From positions 1 through 64,000 of the forward strand of contig CAYNGJ010000002.1 in assembly GCA_964396895.1 (NCBI GenBank): a stretch of 64,000 nt of DNA. The letters run 5' to 3'. This stretch comes from UBA2334 sp964396895. Its GTDB lineage: Bacteria; Pseudomonadota; Gammaproteobacteria; Burkholderiales; Burkholderiaceae_C. Shown piece after piece: positions 32,480 through 40,762 of the stretch (within the stretch, counting starts at the first letter, position 1; each line of letters begins with the position of its first letter). A model generated the notes under the pieces. The model was not told the DNA's origin and did not search any database. It saw only the letters and a list, made by a program, of their open reading frames with translations. A program made the position numbers and the translations under genes.

Positions 32480-33882
32480 TGCGGCGCTTGTCACTCACTG
32501 CACGCCTCACTGCGCTGTTCACCCTGGGTTCGGCTGTGGTGTTGCTGGGATTGGCGGGGCTGACCCTGGTGGCCATTGACCGGCATTTTGTCGAGCTGGA
32601 CCGCGCGGTGCTGGAAGACAAGCTGCACACCATCGAAGACCTGGGCCAGCAGGTGCGCGGACACGACGAACTCAAGCGTCGCCTGGGCGAACTGCTGCAC
32701 GGCCACAAGGACTTGCGCGTCCAGGTTGAAGACGGTGGGCAAGTGGTGTACGGGACGCCAGGGATGGGGTTGCCACCCGCATGGGTCCAACCGTCTGCCG
32801 AGGACTACGCCACCCAAATGAGCAGTTGGACCCAAGACGGCACGACCTACCGTGGCCTGCGCAGTACGCTGACCTTGTCCGGAGCCAAAGACCGGCCCTT
32901 GGGCGTGTGGGTCTGGCTGGACACGCGGCACCATGCCCATTTTTTGGCCCACCTGTTGCAGACGCTGGCGCTCTATGTGGTGCTGGCCACGGTGCTGAGC
33001 GGTTTTCTGGGCTGGTTGGCGGCGCGCAGCGGTTTGTTGCCCCTGCGCACCATGAAAGCCCGCGCCATGGGCATCACGGTGCACCGGCTGGACGACCGCA
33101 TGCCAGTGGAGACAGTGCCGGTCGAGATGGCGGCGCTGGCTGAAACCCTCAACGACATGCTGCAACGCCTGCAGACCGACTTCCTCCGTTTGTCGGAGTT
33201 CTCGTCGGATCTGGCGCATGAGCTGCGCACCCCCATCAGCAACATGCTGACAGAAACCCAAGTGCAGTTGACGCAGCCCCGCAGCTTGGCCGAGTACCAG
33301 GACGTGCTGGCCTCCAACTCCGAAGAGCTGCAACGGCTGGCCCGCATGGTGTCCGACATGCTGTTGCTGGCCACCACCGAACACGGCCTGGCCCTGCCCA
33401 GCCGGGAGCCGATTCGCCTGGACGAAGAGGTGTTGGCGTTGTTCGACTTTTACGACGCGCTGGCCGAAGACAAGCAAATTTGCCTCAGCCTGCAAGGCGA
33501 GGGGGCCGTGGTCGGGGACCGCCTCATGGTGCGCCGCGCCATCAGCAACCTGCTGTCCAACGCCTTGCGCCACACACCGGCCCAGGGGTCGGTGGTGGTC
33601 TTCATTGAGGACAACGCCGAAGGCACGGCGGTTCATGTGGACAACACCGGGGCCGACATACCCACCGAGCTGCAAGGGCGGTTGTTTGACCGTTTTTACC
33701 GGGCCGACGGTGCGCGGGTCAACCCCGCCTCTGTGGGGGCGGGGCTTGGCTTGTCCATCACCCGCGCCATCATGCAGGCGCATGGGGGCAGCGCCACCGT
33801 GGCGTCGGGCGACGGACACACCCGGTTTTCGCTGGTGTTTCCATTGTCCGTACACCAAGGTCCTCGCGTGGTTGAGTGGTGA
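32479..33882 (+). CDS. copS: Heavy-metal sensor histidine kinase (CopS/CusS family)
   Basis: 467 residues. An N-terminal membrane segment (~15-35), a periplasmic sensor of ~125 residues, a second membrane segment (LALYVVLATVLSGFLGWLAA), HAMP, the HisKA box SDLAHELRTPISNML with the phosphorylated His, and the ATPase motifs SNLLSNALRHTP and GAGLGLSITRAIM are in order. It should sense periplasmic Cu(I)/Ag(I) and phosphorylate CopR. The ATG at 32479 shares its A with the copR TGA stop, so the pair is translationally coupled; a GTG at 32476 is the alternative. A hairpin covers its stop codon. Confidence 0.93.
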   Translation: MRRLSLTARLTALFTLGSAVVLLGLAGLTLVAIDRHFVELDRAVLEDKLHTIEDLGQQVRGHDELKRRLGELLHGHKDLRVQVEDGGQVVYGTPGMGLPPAWVQPSAEDYATQMSSWTQDGTTYRGLRSTLTLSGAKDRPLGVWVWLDTRHHAHFLAHLLQTLALYVVLATVLSGFLGWLAARSGLLPLRTMKARAMGITVHRLDDRMPVETVPVEMAALAETLNDMLQRLQTDFLRLSEFSSDLAHELRTPISNMLTETQVQLTQPRSLAEYQDVLASNSEELQRLARMVSDMLLLATTEHGLALPSREPIRLDEEVLALFDFYDALAEDKQICLSLQGEGAVVGDRLMVRRAISNLLSNALRHTPAQGSVVVFIEDNAEGTAVHVDNTGADIPTELQGRLFDRFYRADGARVNPASVGAGLGLSITRAIMQAHGGSATVASGDGHTRFSLVFPLSVHQGPRVVEW

Positions 33883-33896
33883 ACGCTCACCACTCA
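33873..33896 (+). terminator. Hairpin over the copS stop codon
   Basis: TGAGTGGTGA and TCACCACTCA form a perfect 10-bp stem with an ACGC loop, spanning the copS stop. No T-tract follows, so it could be a terminator, an attenuator or an mRNA-stabilising 3' end. Confidence 0.5.
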
Positions 33897-34019
33897 GGTA
33901 CCGGTGGGTACTGGACTGAACGCTAGGCGGCTGCGTCTGACAGGGTGCCATCACGCAGATCACTGATCGGTCACTGCACTGACTGGGGGTGAACCCGTGC
34001 GCTCAAGCGTCTCCATCAG

Positions 34020-34035
34020 ATGACAGATTTGTCAC
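34020..34035. promoter_or_regulatory. CopR/CusR-type box upstream of copA
   Basis: ATGACAGATTTGTCAC contains the inverted pair TGACA-N4-TGTCA and aligns to the boxes at 21268 and 31726. It lies about 125 bases before the multicopper oxidase ATG, in a 278-base gap with no other gene. Confidence 0.7.
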
Positions 34036-34160
34036 GTTCGGGTCATGTTGGGGTCGGCGCCGGGTTTCTACGCTTGGGTTCTGTCTGTGCTGACGACCTA
34101 CTGGAGGGTTTTTCTCTTGGTGATCGAGGCACGGTGTCCACCCTCTCCAAAGGAAACCGA

Positions 34161-35975
34161 ATGAAACGTCAACCCTCCATATTCCTGTCATCTCCCCGCC
34201 CTCAGCGCAGACGGTTTGTGCAAGGGTTGGTCACGGGAGGCGTCATGCTCAGCGTGGCCGGGTGGTCTGGTTTGGGGTGGAGCCAGAACAGCCAGCCTGC
34301 CAGCAGCCGTGCACCTGTGCTGGAGGGCACCGAGTTCAACCTGGTGATTGGCGAGTCGCCGGTCAACTTCACGGGCCACCCGCGCATGGCCACCACCATC
34401 AATGGGTCGTTGCCCGCACCCACGCTGCGCTGGCGCGAGGGGGATACCGTCACCATCCGCGTCACCAACCGGCTGCGTGAGCACACCTCCATTCACTGGC
34501 ACGGCATCATCCTGCCCTACCAGATGGATGGCGTGCCCGGTATCAGTTTTGGCGGCATTGCGCCGGGCGAGACCTTCACCTATCGCTTCAAGGTGCAGCA
34601 AAGCGGCACGTACTGGTACCACTCGCACTCGGGTATGCAAGAGCTGACCGGCATGTACGGGGCCATCATCGTCGAGCCTGCCGAGCGGGACGCCATCCGC
34701 GCCGACAGCCAGCACGTGGTGCTGTTGTCCGACTGGACCGACGAAAACCCCATGCAGGTGTTTGCCAAGCTCAAGACGCAAAGCAACTACTACAACAAAA
34801 TTCAGCCCACGGTGGCCGACTTTTTCCGCGACGCCTCCACCGAGGGCCTCAAGACCGCCATCGACAAGCGCAAGATGTGGAACAGCATGCGCATGAGCCC
34901 GACCGATCTGGCGGACTTGTCGGCCGACACGCTGACGTTTCTGATGAATGGCACCACCCCTGCGGGCAACTGGACGGGTTTGTTCAATAAAGGCGAGCGC
35001 GTGCGCTTGCGCTTCATCAACGGCGCGGGCAACACGTTTTACGACGTGCGCATTCCCGGCCTGAAACTGACCGTGGTGCAGGCCGACGGCCTGAATGTGG
35101 ACCCTGTGACGGTCGATGAATTCCGCTTTGGTCCCGGCGAAACCTACGACGTGCTGGTGCACCCCCAGGAAGATGCCTACACCGTTTTCGCGCAAACCAT
35201 GGACCGTTCGGGTTACGCCAGGGGCACACTGGCCGCCCGGCAGGGCTTGCACGCGGCGGTGCCTGCCCTGGACAAGCCCGAGTGGCTGAGCATGGCAGAC
35301 ATGATGGGTGCCATGGGTGGTGCGGGCATGGCTGGCACGCCGCAGGGTGCATCCAAAGGCGCAGCCAGGGCAGGCATGAATCACGGGGGCATGGCCATGG
35401 ACCACAGTGCCCACAACATGCCCGGAGTCGCCAGTTCTTTGGCGATGCCCAGCCAGCAGGCCCGCCACGCCCGCACCGAGTACGGACCCAGCACCGACAT
35501 GCGGGTGGACATGGCCCGTACCAACCTGGACGACCCCGGCATTGGCCTGCGCAACAACGGCCGGCGGGTGCTGACCCTGGCCGACCTGCACACCACCGGC
35601 GGCCCGCTGGACCCCCGAGGGGCTGAGCGGGAAGTGGAACTGCACCTGACCGGCAACATGGAACGCTATGCATGGTCGCTGGACGGGCTGGCGTTTGGGC
35701 AATCCACGCCGGTCAAGTTCAACTTTGGCGAGCGGGTGCGGGTCATCCTGCACAACGACACCATGATGACCCACCCCATGCACCTGCACGGCATGTGGAG
35801 CGAGCTGGAAACGCCCGATGGCCAATTCCTGGCGCGTCGCCACACCATCCCCGTGCAACCCGCACAGCGCATCAGCTTTCTGGTGACGGCCGATGCGCTG
35901 GGCCGCTGGGCCTGGCACTGCCACCTCATGTTCCACATGGATGCCGGCATGTTCCGGGAAGTCATCGTGGCCTGA
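34161..35975 (+). CDS. copA: Multicopper oxidase CopA (copper resistance system)
   Basis: 604 residues. A twin-arginine signal (QRRRFVQGLVTGG) indicates folded export. Three cupredoxin domains carry the four copper-binding regions: IHWHGIILP, YWYHSHSG, HPMHLHGMW and the type-1 motif WHCHLMFHMDAGMFREV. A Met/His-rich insert (residues ~375-435, MADMMGAMGGAGMAG; MNHGGMAMDHSAHNM) is typical of PcoA/CopA. It oxidises or sequesters periplasmic Cu(I). The ATG at 34161 has AAAGGAAA upstream. copB and a cupredoxin follow on the same strand, making a classic copAB operon behind a CopR-type box. Confidence 0.95.
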   Translation: MKRQPSIFLSSPRPQRRRFVQGLVTGGVMLSVAGWSGLGWSQNSQPASSRAPVLEGTEFNLVIGESPVNFTGHPRMATTINGSLPAPTLRWREGDTVTIRVTNRLREHTSIHWHGIILPYQMDGVPGISFGGIAPGETFTYRFKVQQSGTYWYHSHSGMQELTGMYGAIIVEPAERDAIRADSQHVVLLSDWTDENPMQVFAKLKTQSNYYNKIQPTVADFFRDASTEGLKTAIDKRKMWNSMRMSPTDLADLSADTLTFLMNGTTPAGNWTGLFNKGERVRLRFINGAGNTFYDVRIPGLKLTVVQADGLNVDPVTVDEFRFGPGETYDVLVHPQEDAYTVFAQTMDRSGYARGTLAARQGLHAAVPALDKPEWLSMADMMGAMGGAGMAGTPQGASKGAARAGMNHGGMAMDHSAHNMPGVASSLAMPSQQARHARTEYGPSTDMRVDMARTNLDDPGIGLRNNGRRVLTLADLHTTGGPLDPRGAEREVELHLTGNMERYAWSLDGLAFGQSTPVKFNFGERVRVILHNDTMMTHPMHLHGMWSELETPDGQFLARRHTIPVQPAQRISFLVTADALGRWAWHCHLMFHMDAGMFREVIVA

Positions 35976-36016
35976 ACGCCCGCTCCCATTCACCCGACAC
36001 GAAAGCGATCCACCCA

Positions 36017-37009
36017 ATGAACACAAGAAACAAGTTTCTGCTCCTGGCACTGGTTGCCGTGGCCGCAGGCCAGGCATCGGCGCAGACCCAGACCCACGAC
36101 CACGCGCCCGTTGCGCCCGAGGTACCTCAAGTCGCTCCGACGCCAGTGGCGCCCGTCATGAAAGGAATGAAACGCATGCCCATGGACCACCGCGCCATGG
36201 GTCATGCAGCGGCGGCGTCAGCAGCGATCGAGGCCCCGGCGATGGACCACAGCGCCGAGCGCATGCAAGGCGGCACTGCACCCGCCGATGCGCGCGATCC
36301 CCACGCCTACTCGGGCGGGCACACGCTGGAGCAAGGCCCGTATGCGCGACCTGGCCCGCGCGAATTGCACCTCGCCGACGAGCACACCTTCGGCTCCGTG
36401 GTGTTCAACCGCCTGGAGCGCAGTGTTGCCAAAGGCAGTGCTGCCACGGTCTACGATAGCCAGCTTTCTTTCGGCAAAGACGATGACCGGCTGGTCATCA
36501 AGGCCGAAGGGGCGGTGGCCCAGGGAAAACTGCACGACGCGCGCACCGAGTTGCTTTGGGGCCATGCCATCAGTCCGTACTGGAACTCGCAACTGGGCCT
36601 GCGCCACGACAGCGGTGCTGGTCCGGATCGGAACTGGCTGGCCGTAGGTGTGCAAGGCCTGGCACCGTACTGGTTCGAGGTGGACGCCACGGCCTATGTG
36701 GGCAACGGCGGACGCACGGCGCTTCGACTGGGTGCCGAATACGAAGTGCTGCTCACGCAAAAATGGGTGCTGCAACCCCGTGCCGAGCTCAGCTATTTCG
36801 GTCAGGACGACGCCGCCAATGGCGTGGGGCGCGGGTTATCCAGTGGGGTGGTGGGCTTGCGGCTGAGGTACGAATTCAGCAAACAAGTTGCGCCCTACAT
36901 CGGCGTGGAGCGCAGCCAGAAGTGGGGCCGCACCGCCGACCTGGCCCGCACCGCCAACGACCTTGCCGGTGAGACCCGCTGGGTGGCCGGTGTGCGCTTT
37001 TGGTTCTGA
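36017..37009 (+). CDS. copB: Copper resistance outer membrane protein CopB
   Basis: 330 residues with a signal peptide ending QASA. A Met/His-rich N-terminal part (MKGMKRMPMDHRAMGHAAAA; MDHSAERMQGG) is followed by a beta-barrel with many aromatic-flanked strands and a terminal Phe (VAGVRFWF), as in CopB/PcoB. LHDARTELLWGHAISPYW and WLAVGVQGLAPYWFEVD are characteristic of the family. It should be an outer membrane protein that binds or moves copper, working with CopA encoded 41 bases upstream. Confidence 0.93.
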   Translation: MNTRNKFLLLALVAVAAGQASAQTQTHDHAPVAPEVPQVAPTPVAPVMKGMKRMPMDHRAMGHAAAASAAIEAPAMDHSAERMQGGTAPADARDPHAYSGGHTLEQGPYARPGPRELHLADEHTFGSVVFNRLERSVAKGSAATVYDSQLSFGKDDDRLVIKAEGAVAQGKLHDARTELLWGHAISPYWNSQLGLRHDSGAGPDRNWLAVGVQGLAPYWFEVDATAYVGNGGRTALRLGAEYEVLLTQKWVLQPRAELSYFGQDDAANGVGRGLSSGVVGLRLRYEFSKQVAPYIGVERSQKWGRTADLARTANDLAGETRWVAGVRFWF

Positions 37010-37078
37010 CCCTCCCATGGGTCGGCGGACACCGCGTCAACCCGCGCCATTCAACCGAAACAAACCACCAAGGCTTTT

Positions 37079-37588
37079 ATGAACAAAACCATTTTCACCC
37101 TCGCGCTGGCCACGTTGCCCGCATTCGCCTTCGCGGCGGGCAGCCACGCCGGTGACCACCACATGCCTGACATGCACAAGGGAATGGCGGGCATGTCGCC
37201 CCCAGAGGCCAGTGCCTCTGCCGTGGGCGTGCCCGGCGATCCGGCCAAAGTCAGTCGAACCGTCGCCATGGGCATGGACGACAACATGCGCTTCACGCCT
37301 GCCAGAGTCACCGTCAAGGCCGGGGAAACCATTCGGTTCTTTCTGAAGAACGGGGGCAAGGTGACCCACGAGATGGTGATGGGCTCGCTGGCCGACCTCA
37401 AGGCCCATGCCGCCATGATGCAAAAAATGCCCGGCATGGCCCACGCTGAACCCAACATGGTCACCCTCAAGCCCGGCCAAATGGGGGGCATTGTTTGGAA
37501 GTTCACCCAGGCCGGAGAGGTGGACTTTGCCTGCCTCATACCCGGGCACATGGAGGCGGGCATGGTGGGCGTGGTCAGCGTGCAGTAA
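37079..37588 (+). CDS. Cupredoxin-family copper protein (CopI-like)
   Basis: 169 residues with a signal peptide ending FAFA. After a Met/His-rich linker (HAGDHHMPDMHKGMAGM) a blue-copper fold appears, with type-1 ligands His in KVTHEMVMG and Cys-His-Met in FACLIPGHMEAGM. This resembles periplasmic copper-tolerance cupredoxins (CopI/plastocyanin-like). It would bind copper in the periplasm and belongs to the copAB operon, 69 bases after copB. The C-terminal VGVVSVQ is the usual strand end. Confidence 0.9.
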   Translation: MNKTIFTLALATLPAFAFAAGSHAGDHHMPDMHKGMAGMSPPEASASAVGVPGDPAKVSRTVAMGMDDNMRFTPARVTVKAGETIRFFLKNGGKVTHEMVMGSLADLKAHAAMMQKMPGMAHAEPNMVTLKPGQMGGIVWKFTQAGEVDFACLIPGHMEAGMVGVVSVQ

Positions 37589-37636
37589 ATTCGGTCGCTC
37601 GCAGGTGTCACGCACGGTGTGGATTAAAAATATCAA

Positions 37637-37681
37637 TAAAAACTGTGTTTGTCGCTTATCTGGTATAAATAGTTTGCTATA
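37637..37681 (-). repeat. TAGC-N19-AGCG repeat, copy G
   Basis: On the minus strand TAGC (37679-37676) and AGCGAC (37656-37651) are 19 bases apart, followed by an A/T run. The right end reads TTTGCTATATTAATTG on the plus strand and lies 22 bases before the dienelactone hydrolase ATG. Confidence 0.6.
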
Positions 37682-37703
37682 TTAATTGAAAATAAGGCAC
37701 ACC

Positions 37704-38399
37704 ATGGGTCAGATGATCGAGTTTCAGCGCCCCGACGGGCAAGCGGTGCAGGGCTACCTGGCCGAGGCCACGCATCCCGTGGGTGCGGTGGTGGTCATTC
37801 AGGAGTGGTGGGGGCTGAACGCGCAGATCAAGGGCGTGGCCCACCGTCTGGCGGCGGCAGGCTTCACAGCGCTGGTGCCCGACCTGTACCGGGGTCAGTC
37901 CACCGTGGAGGCCGAAGAGGCCCACCACCTCATGGATGGGTTGAACTTCGGTGAGGCCGCCGGCCAGGACATCCGCGGTGCCGTGCAGCACCTCAAAAGC
38001 TTGCAGCTGGGCAGTGGCAAGGTGGGGGTGACCGGGTTTTGCATGGGTGGCGCGCTCACCGTGCTGGCGACCACCCTGACGCCCGAGCTGGACGCCGCCG
38101 TGGTCTGGTACGGCATGCCGCCGCTGGAGTATGTGGATGCGTCCAAAATCAAAGCCCCACTGATGGCGCACTGGGCCACGCAAGACCAGTTTTTTGCCAT
38201 AGCCAATGTTGACGCGCTGGAGGCCAAACTGGCCGAAGCCGGTGTGGCCTACGAGCCCCACCGCTACCTGGCCCACCACGCTTTTGCCAACGAAACGGCG
38301 CAAGGTCCCACCCGCCTGCCCGCCACCCAGTACGACGCCACCTGGGCGCAACTGGCTTGGGATCGCAGCCTGCGGTTTTTGGGTGTGAATTTGGGCTGA
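37704..38399 (+). CDS. Dienelactone hydrolase family protein
   Basis: 231 residues of the alpha/beta hydrolase DLH family. VIQEWWGLNAQIKGVAHRLA, the nucleophile Cys in VTGFCMGGALT, a catalytic Asp in WATQDQFF and His in AHHAFANE form the expected triad. It hydrolyses lactones or small esters in the cytosol; there are no aromatic-degradation genes here to suggest dienelactone itself. The ATG at 37704 has TAAGG upstream; the next ATG at 37713 is possible. Its promoter probably overlaps repeat copy G. Confidence 0.9.
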   Translation: MGQMIEFQRPDGQAVQGYLAEATHPVGAVVVIQEWWGLNAQIKGVAHRLAAAGFTALVPDLYRGQSTVEAEEAHHLMDGLNFGEAAGQDIRGAVQHLKSLQLGSGKVGVTGFCMGGALTVLATTLTPELDAAVVWYGMPPLEYVDASKIKAPLMAHWATQDQFFAIANVDALEAKLAEAGVAYEPHRYLAHHAFANETAQGPTRLPATQYDATWAQLAWDRSLRFLGVNLG

Positions 38400-38428
38400 A
38401 GTGGTGAGGTCTTGCCGTGGCAGTTGAA

Positions 38429-38455
38429 TGACGCGAGGCACATCCCCCCGCGTCA
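38429..38455 (+). terminator. Inverted repeat after the dienelactone hydrolase gene
   Basis: TGACGCG (38429-38435) and CGCGTCA (38449-38455) are perfect arms with a C-rich 13-base loop between converging genes. It may act as a bidirectional terminator, but no T-run is present. Confidence 0.4.
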
Positions 38456-38469
38456 GACTTTGCGCGGAT

Positions 38470-38751
38470 TCACGGCGGGGTATCCGCGTCTTTTTTGGCT
38501 AATTTAAATTCGGGGTGCTGGCCGGTCAGCAGCAAAAACATGGCAAATACCGGGCCTTGCATGTTGCGCTCGTCGGTGGGGCTTTCCAGCGCCTGCCAGG
38601 TGCGCGACTGCAGCCCGCCCCGGCTACCGGTTTGCAAGGCATAGCCCATCAGTTCTGCAGCCTGGGCCTGGTTGAGTCCGGCGGCCAGCCGCGCGGCCTT
38701 GAGCTGCTCGCCGCTGGGCGTGGGCATGTGGAGTGGGGTGTGTGAGGTCAT
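38470..38751 (-). CDS. Small XRE-like helix-turn-helix protein
   Basis: 93 residues. SGEQLKAARLAAGLNQAQAA then ELMGY and SRTWQALESPTDERNM look like the first helices of a lambda-repressor-type DNA-binding domain, with a degenerate recognition region. The C-terminal part (GPVFAMFLLLTGQHPEFKL) is hydrophobic and helical, similar to small phage-like or antitoxin-like regulators. No toxin gene adjoins it. It is divergent from the ParB-like gene, with a 96-base gap. The start may alternatively be the ATG at 38727. Confidence 0.65.
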   Translation of the reverse strand: MTSHTPLHMPTPSGEQLKAARLAAGLNQAQAAELMGYALQTGSRGGLQSRTWQALESPTDERNMQGPVFAMFLLLTGQHPEFKLAKKDADTPP

Positions 38752-38847
38752 GTGCTGACAAACTGTACGGCAAATGGGTCGGCCACAGCCCCCTACAATC
38801 CGCCCCTTTTTGCTTTCACCCGGCCCTGGCGCGTATCCAGCTTACCC

Positions 38848-39723
38848 ATGAACATTGTTGTCAACGAAGAACTGCAGGCCTACATCGACCCCCTGACGCC
38901 CGACGAGCACGCGGCGCTGGAGCGCAGCATTCTGGCCGAGGGCTGCCGTGACGCCCTGGTGCTGTGGGGCGATGTGCTGGTTGATGGCCACAACCGCTAC
39001 GGCATTTGCCAGAAGCACGGGCTGCCGTTTCAAACCGTGCAAAGCCAGCTGTTCCACAGCTTGGAGGACGTGCACCTGTGGATGATTGACCAGCACCTGG
39101 GTCGGCGCAGCGTGTCCGACTTCCAGCGCGGCGTGCTGGCGCTGCGCAAGAAAGACATCGTGGCCCAAAGGCGCACCCGCCTGCTGGCGGCCACGGCCCC
39201 ACCCGACGCAACGGCTGCCGCCCACTCCCCGGTGGGCACTGACACCGATGCGCCCTGGCACGACGCCTCAGCGGGCGAGGGCACACCGCCCACGCCCGAG
39301 CGCACCGAGCCCCCCCTGCGCAGCCGCGAAGACATTGCCAAGGCCGCCCGCCTGAGCAGCGGGCAGGTGGTGATGATCGAAAAAATTCAGAAGCAGGCCG
39401 CGCCCGAGCTGGTGGCTGCCGTGCGCGCCGGGGCCATCTCCCTCAATGCCGCGGCGGCGGTGGCGTCGTTGCCGGTGGCCGAGCAAGTCGCCGCCGCCGA
39501 GGGTGGCAAAGACAAACTCAAGCAGGCCGCCAAGCGGGCGCGCGACGCCCAGCGCAAACCCCGTACCCACCCGGCCGACGGCGCCGAAGCAGCGCCAGGC
39601 GCCGGTGCGGGTGCCAGCGGCCAGGTGCAGGTGCTGCAACAACAGGTGGCCAGCCTGACCACACAAAACGAGGCTTTGCGCGCCCAGGTGGCGGTGCTGC
39701 AGGCCCAGTTGGCGGCGTGCTGA
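38848..39723 (+). CDS. ParB-like nuclease-domain protein with coiled-coil tail
   Basis: 291 residues. The N-terminal ParB/Srx-like part reads YIDPLTPDEHAALERSILAE, DALVLWGDVLVDGHNRY and YGICQKHGLPFQTV, with the DGHNR motif of this fold. A low-complexity linker (~105-150), a helical region with LSSGQVVMIEKIQK, an Ala-rich segment and a terminal coiled coil (VLQQQVASLTTQNEALRAQV) follow. Genes of this kind are often annotated as plasmid replication/partition related, but no parA or rep gene is nearby. It may be a chromosomal regulator or a remnant of an integrated element. Confidence 0.7.
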   Translation: MNIVVNEELQAYIDPLTPDEHAALERSILAEGCRDALVLWGDVLVDGHNRYGICQKHGLPFQTVQSQLFHSLEDVHLWMIDQHLGRRSVSDFQRGVLALRKKDIVAQRRTRLLAATAPPDATAAAHSPVGTDTDAPWHDASAGEGTPPTPERTEPPLRSREDIAKAARLSSGQVVMIEKIQKQAAPELVAAVRAGAISLNAAAAVASLPVAEQVAAAEGGKDKLKQAAKRARDAQRKPRTHPADGAEAAPGAGAGASGQVQVLQQQVASLTTQNEALRAQVAVLQAQLAAC

Positions 39724-39740
39724 GGCGGTGCAGCCGCCCG

Positions 39741-40610
39741 TCAGGCCTGCAGCTTGTCCTGGGTGCGGGTTTCAAAATCGCTGGCGTCGTGGCGCTCGTG
39801 CAACTGGCTCGCCAGCGGGCCCACTGCTCGGTTGACCATGCGCCCGCGCTGCACGGCGGGACGCTGCGCCAGCTCGTCGGCCCAGCGGATGACGTGGGTG
39901 TATTCGTGTACCGACAGAAACTCGCCCGCCTCGTACACCAGCCCCTTGGCCAGCGCGCCGTACCAGGGCCACACCGCGATGTCGGCAATGGTGTAGTCGT
40001 CGCCCGCCAGATAGCGGCTTTCGGCCAGGCGGCGGTTGAGCACGTCCATCTGCCGTTTCACCTCCATGGCAAACCGGTTGATGGGGTATTCCATTTTGGT
40101 GGGCGCGTAGGCATAGAAGTGGCCAAAGCCACCGCCCAGGTAAGGGGCGCTGCCCATTTGCCAGAACAACCACGACAGGCATTCGGCCTTTTGGGCGGGG
40201 TGGGTGGGCAGCAGGGCGCCAAATTTCTCGGCCAAGTAGAGCAGAATGGCTCCCGACTCGAACACCCGCACGGGCTCGGGGCCGCTGCGGTCCATCAGCG
40301 CGGGAATTTTGGAGTTGGGGTTGACCTGCACAAAGCCACTGCCGAACTGGTCGCCCTGGTGGATGCGGATCAGCCACGCGTCGTACTCGGCCCCCGTGTG
40401 GCCCAGGGCCAGCAGCTCTTCCAGCATCACCGTCACCTTCACGCCGTTGGGCGTGGCCAGCGAGTACAGCTGCAATGGGTGTTTGCCCACGGGCAGCGCC
40501 TTCTCGTGTGTGGGGCCGGCGATGGGGCGGTTGATGTTGGCAAATTGGCCGCCGTTGGCCTGGTCCCAGGTCCAGACGCGAGGCGGTGTGTAGTCGGTGG
40601 GTTGTGTCAT
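39741..40610 (-). CDS. yghU: Glutathione S-transferase family protein YghU
   Basis: 289 residues. The start TQPTDYTPPRVWTWDQANGG and FANINRPIAGPTHEKALPVG are the N-terminal extension typical of YghU/nu-class GSTs, followed by a thioredoxin fold (LYSLATPNGVKVTVMLEELL), NPNSKIPAL, ESGAILLYLAEKFG and a helical C-terminal domain with DYTIADIAVWPWYG. YghU-type enzymes bind two glutathiones and act as disulfide-bond reductases or organic peroxidases. ATG at 40610 is chosen because homology starts there. Confidence 0.92.
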   Translation of the reverse strand: MTQPTDYTPPRVWTWDQANGGQFANINRPIAGPTHEKALPVGKHPLQLYSLATPNGVKVTVMLEELLALGHTGAEYDAWLIRIHQGDQFGSGFVQVNPNSKIPALMDRSGPEPVRVFESGAILLYLAEKFGALLPTHPAQKAECLSWLFWQMGSAPYLGGGFGHFYAYAPTKMEYPINRFAMEVKRQMDVLNRRLAESRYLAGDDYTIADIAVWPWYGALAKGLVYEAGEFLSVHEYTHVIRWADELAQRPAVQRGRMVNRAVGPLASQLHERHDASDFETRTQDKLQA

Positions 40611-40693
40611 GTGGGGCAGTGTAGGCAGGGCTTGGAATGGGTGCTGGTGGGGGTATGGCAATGCAGTGGACAATACCCACACCCGTTTTTAAG

Positions 40694-40737
40694 CCAAAAA
40701 CGACTCCAGCGCTTGGCTGGTGGCATTCTTTGCTATA
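40694..40737 (-). repeat. TAGC-N18-AGCGCT repeat, copy F
   Basis: On the minus strand TAGC (40735-40732) and AGCGCT (40713-40708) are 18 bases apart (one less than other copies), followed by GGAGTCGTTTTTGG. The right end, TTTGCTATACCTGATAAC on the plus strand, lies 25 bases before the rhodanese ATG. Confidence 0.6.
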
Positions 40738-40762
40738 CCTGATAACCCCACATTGGAACCCC

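Noticed and set aside
33883..34160. Open frame (from 34020) extending the multicopper oxidase upstream
   Set aside because: The Tat signal begins at 34161 with a good ribosome site, and the upstream part contains the CopR-type box.
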